From positions 17,176,501 to 17,240,500 of the forward strand of contig NC_068561.1 in NCBI RefSeq assembly GCF_022201045.2: DNA of 64,000 nucleotides. Direction: 5' to 3'. A program made the position numbers and the translations under genes. Positions within the stretch are counted from its first letter, which is position 1. Every line of letters starts with the position of its first letter. Below, one piece after another: positions 56,066 through 64,000 of the stretch. Origin of the DNA: Citrus sinensis (Eukaryota; Streptophyta; Magnoliopsida; Sapindales; Rutaceae). The notes beneath the pieces are model-generated. The model did no database searches and was not told where the DNA came from. It saw only the letters and a program-made list of their open reading frames with translations.

Positions 56066-59000
56066 CAGTGGCGAGGATATATGCGGGCTACAGCTCGTCC
56101 AAAATTTTAGAAAATTTACAAAAATATATGCTATCTAGTTTACAAAATTGTCATGGTTTTGTACTTTTATTTACAGATGTACCACTCCATTATTTACAAC
56201 TTTGCCATTAGGCTCATTCGTATGAATAAATTAAAAAAAAATGAATTCCCTTTATTGAACAAAAAGCGTCCATTCATATAAATAGATTAGAAAAAAAGAT
56301 TCCCTTTTTCGAGGTTCTAAATTCCATAACAGCTGTGCACCCTCTTGGCTTCTTCAATTCTTATTTTTCTTCTTGGTAAGAATTAGATAATAAATTTATT
56401 TTTTGTTTAATCATTTACAATATATTTATAAATTGTAAGATAGTAAAGACTAAATTATCTCAATTAGAAGAACTATATAGGGGTCACAACTATACTTGAT
56501 TAGAAAAATTGATTGTATAATATTAAATTATTTCAGGTTAAATGGAGACCATAAATTCAATATAGTATATTATATATCATGATAATTTGTCAATTAAACT
56601 TATTGTTTGCCTTTTGGATAGTGTGAATGTGATATTGTGACGGGCTGATGATTCTATACTTTTATTAATTTGTTAATTAAACTAATTGGTGATTGCTTTT
56701 TTTTTAAAATTTTTTTATGTTTTTACTTCTTTATTTTTCAGGTGTTAATTAATGTCAAACAATCAGTCATTAAAGCCTAAAAAAACTCTTCTTGCATTTT
56801 TTAAGAAAAAGATAGTGGTCAGTCATCAAGTGAGGTTCCATGTGATGTTGATGATCTTAAGCTAGATGAGCAACCCGCATCTAAGTCTCGAAGAGTTGAA
56901 GCTCAATGTAAAAATATTGCTTCATTAGAATGAGATCCGAAGTTACGTAAACCAATATGGACATATCTTGTTAATCAACAAGATGATGTTAGGAGATCGT
57001 ACATCAGCATGGGTCCATATAAACCAAAATTAGAAGAGTTTCCACCTTCATCTGATGGACAACAATTTCATCAATTTCAATACATTTGGTATACACAATT
57101 TCCTTGACTTGAGTATTCTAAAGAAATTAATGCTGCATAATGTTTTCCATGTTTTCTTTTTTATGGAAAAAAAAAACAAAATATCATAAGTTTACAATTG
57201 AAGGGTTTAGGAGTTGAAAGATGATTAATAATGGAGAGAGATGTTCTTTTTTGCATCATGAAGGGGGCTTAATTCACATTATACTAAGGGTATGCTAAAA
57301 TGGGGTGGTTTAAAGAATCCACCTCAACATATAGATAGAGTCATGAATGCACAACCATCATAACAGATTTTACAAAATAGATTGTGGCTTCAAACCTCAA
57401 TAAAAGTTGTTAAATGGCTTGCAAAGTAAGCATGTGCTTTTAGAGGCTATGATGAGTCCATTAAATCCTCTAATCCTAGAAATTTTATTGAAATAATAAA
57501 GTATTCAACAAGGATGAATAAAGATATTGTTGAAGTTGTTTTGGAAAATACTATGGGCAATGCAAAATATACTTCATCCGATATTCAAAAAGAGCTTTTG
57601 AATGTCATTGTCAATAGAGTGTGACAAAAGATTCGTGAAGAAATTGGAGATGCAAAATTCTGTATTCTTGTTAATAAAGCACAAGATGAATAGATTGTGA
57701 ATGCACAACCATCATAACAGATTTTACAAAATAGATTGTGGCTTCAAACCTCAATAAAAGTTGTTAAATGGCTTGCAAAGTAAGCATGTGCTTTTAGAGG
57801 CCATGATGAGTCCATTAAATCCTCTAATCCTAGAAATTTTATTGAAATAATAAAGTATTCAACAAGGATGAATAAAGATATTGTTGAAGTTGTTTTGGAA
57901 AATACTATGGGCAATGCAAAATATACTTCATCCGATATTCAAAAAGAGCTTTTGAATGTCATTGTCAATAGAGTGTGACAAAAGATTCGTGAAGAAATTG
58001 GAGATGCAAAATTCTGTATTCTTGTTAATAAAGCACAAGATGAATAGATTGTGAATGCACAACCATCATAACAGATTTTACAAAATAGATTGTGGCTTCA
58101 AACCTCAATAAAAGTTGTTAAATGGCTTGCAAAGTAAGCATGTGCTTTTAGAGGCCATGATGAGTCCATTAAATCCTCTAATCCTAGAAATTTTATTGAA
58201 ATAATAAAGTATTCAACAAGGATGAATAAAGATATTGTTGAAGTTGTTTTGGAAAATACTATGGGCAATGCAAAATATACTTCATCCGATATTCAAAAAG
58301 AGCTTTTGAATGTCATTGTCAATAGAGTGTGACAAAAGATTCGTGAAGAAATTGGAGATGCAAAATTCTGTATTCTTGTTAATAAAGCACAAGATGAATC
58401 TAAAAAGAAACAAATGGCTATTATTATGAGATTTCTTGATTGTGATGGATTTGATCGTGAACGGTTTTTTGAAGTTGTGAATGTGAAAGAAACTAATGCA
58501 TCAACTCTGAAAAAAGAAAAAGGTAATGTCCTTACTCGTTATAATCTTTTGGTTGAAGATTTACGAGGATAAAGATATGATGGTGCTAGTAATATGCGAG
58601 ATGCATGGAATGGATTGCAAGCATTATTTCGAAGAGACTGTCTATATGCATATTGTGTACATTGTTTTACTTATCGGCTGCAACTTGCATTAGTAAAAGT
58701 TTCCAAAGACGTGTCTGATGTATGAATTTTTTTTCAACTTTGAATTCCATTGTTAATGTTTTTGGTTCCTCTCCTAAGCATCATTCTGAGTTGAAATCTA
58801 TTAGGGAGGCTGAAATTATTGATTTGATAGCCTATGGAGAGCTTGAAACTAGTACATGAGCTAATCAAGTTTATTCAATACAACGACCTGGAGCAACTCG
58901 TCGGAGCTCTCATTTTACTTCGGTCAATAGGTTGATCAGTATGTTTGATGTTGTTCATGAGTATCTTGAAAAGATGATTTGCAATGGATCGAATAATGAC

Positions 59001-59896
59001 ATACGAGGGGAAGCTAAAGGTGTGTATGATACAATGTCAACCTTTAAATTAGTTTTTATCTTGCATTTGATGAATAAGGTTTTAAATGCTATATATTTAA
59101 TATCAGCTACAAAATTACTTCTTCAAAGCTTAAGGGAGAGTGGTTGGGATACTTTTATTAAGAGTGTGATATCATTTTGTGAAAGTTATCATATTGATGT
59201 GCTTGGAATAAATAATCGCTATATGAAAGGTACGATGCATTCTTGTTAGCAGAAAGATTATGTCACAGTGGAGCATTATTATCAAATTGATTTGTTTAAT
59301 GTTGTAATAGATTTTCAGTTGATGGAGTTAAATAATAGATTTATATATCAGACGATCGAACTTCTTACTCTTAGCTCTGCTTTGAATCCTGTTGATTCTT
59401 TCAAATCATTTAATGTTGATGATATTTGTAATCTTGCAGAGAAATTTTATCCTCGAGATTTTACTCAATTTGAGATACTTACTTCGAAAAGACAATTAGA
59501 ATGTTTTTAGATTGATGTGCTTCGTCTTGTTGAGTTTTAGTGCATTTCCTTCACTTTCAGAATTATGTCGAAAATTAGTTGAGATAAGAAAATCTCAAAT
59601 TTACTTCTAGATAAACAGATTGACTCGTTTAGTGTTGACTCTTCCTGTTTCGACTACAATGACTGAACGAGCATTTTCAGCTATGAAGTTTATTAAGACA
59701 CCACTTCGAAATAACATAGAGAAGAAGTTTTTATCAAATTGTATGATTATCTACATTGAAAGAGAATTTGTAGACACTATAAATTCAGATTCGATAATGG
59801 AATTTTCATTAAACTTTATATTTTTAGTTGGGATAATATTTGGACTTGGAAAACAAATTTAGCTCACCCAAAAATTTTTTCCTGACTTCGCCCTCG
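56066..59896 (+). mobile_element. Degenerate hAT transposon (ZMYM1/TTF-type)
   Basis: About 3.8 kb. The left end CAGTGGCGAGGA and the inverse of the right end (CGAGGGCGAAGTCAGGA) resemble CAGTGGCG-type hAT termini. The flanking 8-mers GCCATAGA (56058-56065) and GCTACAGG (59897-59904) agree at 5 of 8 positions and could be an aged target duplication. Reading order on + strand: a TTF-type zinc-finger/N-terminal block (about 56930-57150, KPIWTYLVNQQDDV and YISMGPYKPK), a DUF4371-like transposase core (57400-58720), middle segments (58930-59510) and the hAT C-terminal dimerisation domain (59620-59770, LTLPVSTTMTERAFSAMKFI). Multiple in-frame stops and frame changes mean no functional transposase. 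A 354-bp segment inside is present three times. Confidence 0.8.
57345..58399. repeat. 354-bp tandem triplication inside the hAT fossil
   Basis: Three near-identical head-to-tail copies start at about 57345, 57699 and 58053. The unit is 354 bp (118 codons), so the transposase frame phase is kept. Copies 2 and 3 share GAGGCCATGATG where copy 1 has GAGGCTATGATG, and the junctions read GATGAATAGATTGTGAATGC. The same stop codons occur in every copy, so the amplification happened after the gene had died. Confidence 0.9.
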
Positions 59897-59938
59897 GCTA
59901 CAGGCCCAACCATGAAAATCATGTGCATTGTAACGCCC

Positions 59939-62208
59939 AAATTTCTATTATTTTATTTCTTTTTTTAATAAAATTTATAAATGACGTTTTTGCTCTTATA
60001 AAAAGGGTTATTCATGGGATAATTTTAGGAAATGGTTATTTTTCCAAATTCAATAGGGTTGCTTAAGATTCCCTATAAATTTATATTTTTCCCCTTACAT
60101 AACCCTAAATCCACGACGTTTCTTCTTCTTCTCTGCTGCTCATTATGCTCTTACCCAAACCCTAAAATTCAACCCTTTGTTTATGAGAGAATCAAAGCAA
60201 TTGGTAAGTTTACTCCCCTCATTCCCCACAAGATTTCCAACCACTCTATCTAGGGTTTATATTGGCATGATTTTAGATTGTTATAGATCATAATGCATGA
60301 TTTAGAATGTGTTTAGGCTTTCTTTAGGATTTTGATTTATTATGAGTTTAGTTAATCAACCCTTGACGTATTAAGCACACAGGATAATTTTGGATAACAT
60401 GAGTATCTCGAATTTAAACCTCTATTTTCTGAACGATTTTTCTTAAGAAATTCATATTTCTGGAAACTAGACATGTAAGGGTTCTTGAATAAATTTCGTT
60501 TCATTAAATTTGACTTCGTTTTCGATTTTATATGTATTTTCGAATCAGACACTGCTGCACTGGAAAACTATGATTCCAGTGCAGCGACCAGATTCACAAA
60601 ATTATTTATACTATCAAATGAACTCGAAACATTATGAAATTTTATTTAGAAGTTAATACATGTGTCTAGTATTTTCTATTTTGATTTGATAATTTTCTAA
60701 CTAGTATCGAATTTTATAAAAATCTCAGAACCCATTCTGTTTGGTTAAGATTACTGTGAAAAAGTTTCGAATTTTTCGAGTAATAAATAGTTTTGAAAAT
60801 GTTTTTGGTATCGGATCCTATTGAAAATTTTACATGAGGTACCCATGGATGTCCATAATAGCCTTGTAGAACAGTATGTCATTCTGAGTTCTAGATTAAG
60901 AGTTAAAATTATGAGAATCTAACATGTACGGTCATGAATCAGAAAAATCAGGTTCTTAGAATAAGTTATTAATTGTCATATCTTGTATTTGTTTAAGGTG
61001 TTGGAGGTGATTGAGGCTCTTAGAGGCTTAGAGGTGTGTTAATTCAAATTCCTTAGTCGAGATAAGTAACTCCATTCCTAGTATATTGGATATGTGTAAG
61101 TATTTTGATATTATTATAAGTATAAATATTTTTATACTATTTAGAAGATTAATGGATTTTCATAACAAAATTAGCTTATGAAAATGTTTTCAAAACCTAA
61201 ATTCTTTTTAATAAAGTATTTAATAAATGCTTTAAATATGTAAATTATTTTATGACATGACTATCTTTTATGATTTTATCTATAAAATACTTTGCAAGTT
61301 TAAATTGTTGTTATGGACATTTATGAAACTGATACGAATGTTTTGTGTCTATGCGTGATTTCAATTATTTTTTATTGTACGGGGGCTACCTCTTGAGACT
61401 ATATGAGGGTCACCTCTTGAGGGCCAAAGTGTCGCAAAGTGCCACATATAGTGCAAAGTGCCAAATATAAGTCATTATGTTTTGGCTCATTGTCCGTAGT
61501 TATTCTGATTCTGATTCTGATCGTATTATACGATATATATGTTCTGGACCAGTACTGGGTTTCTATTATGAGTGTGCACACAATATTCTGATTCTGTTTC
61601 TAGCCGGGTCACCGAGACTATAGGTGATACTATGTGACATAAGCTAACCTTTTATTTTCTGTGAATGTGATATATGATTTGCTTTCATAAGTAAATATGC
61701 TGCTGATATTCTGAGATACAATGAATTTAAGTTATTTTATCGTGATATACTGTTTCTTTTTTAATTTATGGATTATGATATATGTTTTAAATAAAAGAAG
61801 GCTTGCAATATTTTTAGTATCGATAGACCTAGTGTGTTAGGAATGATTTTACTTACCGAGTTGACGGCTCATCCCTCGTCATTACTTTTTGCATATTAAG
61901 TTTCTTTTGAAAGGTGTGCTTAGCTTTGAAGTTAGAGATTTCGTTTTCGTTTGCTATTTGAATAAGAAGAGGAATAGACTCATGTTTCTTTTTAGTTTAT
62001 TTCTGTTATGAACTTATAATTTGGAGTTTGAGACTTTTGTTATTGTTATGTTTTGGGAGAGATTATTTAGTGTTAGATGTATGAATTTATGGATTTATTT
62101 AAATAAGAATTTGAGATATTTCAATTTAAAAATTATGAATAAGGATTACGATTTATAAGTAATATTTTTCTTCACGTACTCCGCACGTGTTAAATTTAGG
62201 ATGTTACA
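59939..62208. mobile_element. Solo LTR, Ty3/gypsy (Tekay/Del-like), whole-looking
   Basis: A 2270-bp sequence begins TGTAACGCCC and ends GGATGTTACA, flanked by a perfect 5-bp target duplication TGCAT (59934-59938 and 62209-62213). TGTAAC...GTTACA ends and this length fit LTRs of Ty3/gypsy chromoviruses of the Tekay/Del group. No internal region or second LTR is present, so it is a solo LTR left by recombination between two LTRs. Both ends and the duplication are preserved, pointing to a fairly young insertion. It landed about 40 bp beyond the right end of the hAT fossil. Confidence 0.85.
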
Positions 62209-62444
62209 TGCATTCTTTACATTAATCGTTATTTACGTTTTATGCTCTCCCAGTCTCAGAACTAAAGATAAAAAAATGAATGTAAACAACTAAGTCAGTG
62301 AAATAAATTATATGGGACCACATGCACTCTCAAATTTCATTTTTTTTTTAATGCATTCAAAATATATTTGCTTCGACTATAATAACATTATAGCACCATG
62401 CAAGCTTATATGAGAACCCTTTTCACCATAAAAACAAAACAAAA
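62209..62444. other. Short spacer between solo LTR and tRNA gene
   Basis: AT-rich spacer. Just downstream of the tRNA gene on the reverse strand, TTTTGTTTTG supplies a T-run suitable as RNA polymerase III terminator (62431-62444). Confidence 0.5.
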
Positions 62445-62526
62445 CGTCGACAGCAGGATTCGAACCTGCGCAGGCAAAGCCCAACAGATTTCGAGTCTGT
62501 CTCCTTAACCACTCGGACATATCGAC
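62445..62526 (-). tRNA. tRNA-Ser (anticodon CGA)
   Basis: Read on the reverse strand, the sequence folds as a class II tRNA. The acceptor stem is GTCGATA/TGTCGAC (one G-T pair) with discriminator G. The A box is TGTCCGAGTGG, and the anticodon arm is ACAGA-CTCGAAA-TCTGT with anticodon CGA (reads UCG). A 14-nt variable arm is typical of serine tRNA. The T arm is GCAGG-TTCGAAT-CCTGC, containing the B box GGTTCGAATCC. No intron; CCA is not encoded, as expected for a nuclear gene. A T-rich terminator follows. Confidence 0.95.
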
Positions 62527-62853
62527 TATTCTTTCATTTTACTGCCAAGGTATTTATTAAATTGGAAGATGATTAAAGCTCCTCCTTTTCAATCATTAAC
62601 ATATTCATCAGCGTTTTCCCTCTTTTCGAGTCGCATCCCATTTCCCAAACTCAAACAACAGTTCCCCGCTATTCAGATCTCTAAAATCAAACTCAAACAT
62701 TTTTGCCTCCACTTTACCGTTTGCTTTCACTTTACAAATATTCAAACTCTCTGCTATTTTATATTTTTTTTAATTTTTAATTTTTATTTCAATTCCGACG
62801 AAAAGAAAAAGCGCCGAAAACCCTAGAGTGACAGAGAGAACGATAGTGTTGCA

Positions 62854-64000
62854 ATGGGCGAAAGTTCTAGAAAGATCGATGTGGATAAGCTGATTTCATA
62901 CAGCGACGATCTCGTGGAAGTATTGAAGGACAAAAGAGACATTGACAGCTTGACTCGTTGCTTGAGTCAGTCGGAGTCGCTTGAGTCCTCTTGTGACGCT
63001 GATTTCAACGAGACTCTGAACGCGATTCGAGGTTGTTACCCATTTTCACTTTGCTTTTCAGCTTGATTTCGTGTTTTTTTTTTATTTTATTTACTATATA
63101 TATCTGTATAAATATTCTAAACTTATACATGTTAAAGCTCAAGTATTAGTTTAGATTGTGTGTAATTTTTGTTTAGCTATAGAAAGTGAATTATACAAGT
63201 ATTTTGATTAAGTTAGTTAGCTTCTGCATTTACCAGCAAGTAACTGTCAAAATTTAAAAACTTTAATTAATTATTAATTATTACCATGCGGTTGACTAGT
63301 TTTATTTGTGAAGCAGATTATCAGGAAAGGATAGATGCTTGCAAGCAGAAAACCGAGCGGGCAAAATCTGATATTGCAGGAGAAGCTGAGGTTGACCATC
63401 TCCAGATTGAATTAGAACAGGAACTCAAAAAGGAACGTGCTCTCAAGGAGGAGCTTAGATAAGTGTTTAGTTGCTATTAATTTGTTTTTGTTGTGTGTGA
63501 ATGATACTGATTTGTTACTTTCCTCTTGTTTATGTCAACACAGTTATCGCCAATGAGATTAATGATCTGGAACGTGAAAGAGTTGCAATTGAAGAGCAGA
63601 AGCAAACTCTGAAGAAATTCAAGCAAGATGAGTTGAAGGCTGAGTATGTGATATTCATTATCTTGATGCTTGTATTTTCAGAATTTTTTCCCCTTTTCTT
63701 CTAAGGTTCTTTTTTGGATCCTGTACTCAATTATGATTTTTTACCTGCATTAGCCGATTAATTTTTGGAATATAATTGCTTGAGCAAGTAAATTTTGTAG
63801 TATTAAATGTCCTGGAAAAAGAAGAAGCAACTAGTTATTGATGGTGAATACCTTTAATATGTTTAAATATGCTTCTTGATCTGTCTTGAATCAATTTTTT
63901 GTTTGATTGATCTGTTCTTTTGAAAAAAAAAAATTAAAAGGAATCATTTTTTTCCTTAATGTTGCAGGATGAAACTTTCCATGTATGCATCTGTCACGAA
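62854..64000 (+). CDS. SPC24: Kinetochore protein SPC24 homologue (5' part)
   Basis: SPC24 is a subunit of the NDC80 complex that links kinetochores to spindle microtubules; the Arabidopsis relative is known as MUN. Exons visible: 62854-63031, 63317-63458, 63542-63643 and 63968-64000, running off the window. The protein starts MGESSRKIDVDKLISYSDDL, then a Cys-poor coiled coil (QIELEQELKKERALKEELR, then VIANEINDLERERVAIEEQK) and the start of the globular part (MKLSMYASVT). Introns 1 and 3 are GT-AG. Intron 2 (63459-63541, 83 bp) keeps the frame and family sequence only if it runs from AT (ATAAGTG) to AC (TCAACAC); a GT donor there would follow an in-frame TAA. The leader (62530-62853) is T/C-rich. 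Recognition is by family resemblance, the remainder being outside the window. Confidence 0.8.

Noticed and set aside
58932-59862. Independent genes with hAT-type domains
   Set aside because: They are pieces of one decayed hAT transposase, not host genes.
63459-63541. U12-type intron in SPC24
   Set aside because: Donor is ATAAGT rather than ATATCC and no TCCTTAAC branch motif is present; a U2-type AT-AC intron fits better.
1-64000. CRISPR array, bacterial operon or organelle insertion
   Set aside because: No regularly spaced repeats, no bacterial gene organisation, and no chloroplast or mitochondrial genes recognised anywhere in the window.

Overview
The window is nuclear DNA from a flowering plant, most likely a woody eudicot. 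The genes have GT-AG introns, plant-only families are present (GRAS factors, L-type lectin receptor kinases, ETO1, a DUF688 protein), intergenic DNA is AT-rich, and several plant transposon classes occur. The predicted E1 enzyme (1093 aa, N-terminus MLPCKRAGG) reads like the Citrus protein as I remember it, so Citrus or a relative is my best guess. That is recognition, not proof.

Layout. 1-12090 has no convincing gene. It holds two copies, in opposite orientation, of one PIF/Harbinger-like MITE (1639-2220 and 8729-9336, TAA flanks) and a 649-bp non-autonomous hAT element with a perfect 8-bp target duplication (5509-6157). 12091-16842 (+) is a four-exon ETO1 gene, the CUL3 substrate adaptor that controls ACC synthase turnover, followed by a DUF688 gene (18075-18908, +). 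18909-21400 is repeat debris. 22589-25315 (+) is an importin-beta gene with a 5'UTR intron and a G-box-rich promoter. 26468-28474 and 29980-32040 (both -) are tandem clade-VI-like lectin receptor kinases. About 33185-36813 is a Mutator-like element with long inverted repeats, a broken FAR1-type transposase and, on the opposite strand, an intact small GRF zinc-finger reading frame. Its right end stops about 45 bp from a GRAS gene (36858-38372, -).

A second, related NSP2-like GRAS gene lies at 45783-47291 (+), head to head with the first across 7.4 kb of repeat-rich DNA that includes a fold-back element (42194-42868). 48089-53204 (-) is a six-exon ubiquitin-activating enzyme E1 gene. 53300-62210 is mobile-element territory: a copia-type LTR remnant, a dead hAT transposon (56066-59896) with an internal 354-bp triplication, and a complete-looking 2.27-kb solo LTR with a 5-bp target duplication (59939-62208). 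A tRNA-Ser(CGA) gene follows (62445-62526, -), then the 5' part of a kinetochore SPC24 gene (62854 to the window end), whose second intron is best explained by AT-AC boundaries.

The genes do not form one pathway. ETO1 and E1 both belong to the ubiquitin system, the LecRK and GRAS pairs are local duplications of signalling genes, and the rest are housekeeping genes (nuclear import, kinetochore, tRNA). The points most worth a second look are the AT-AC intron, the element pairing a FAR1 transposase with a GRF protein, the in-frame hydrophobic intron of the importin gene, and the recent triplication inside the hAT fossil. Exon coordinates were set by eye from reading frame, splice dinucleotides and family protein sequence.
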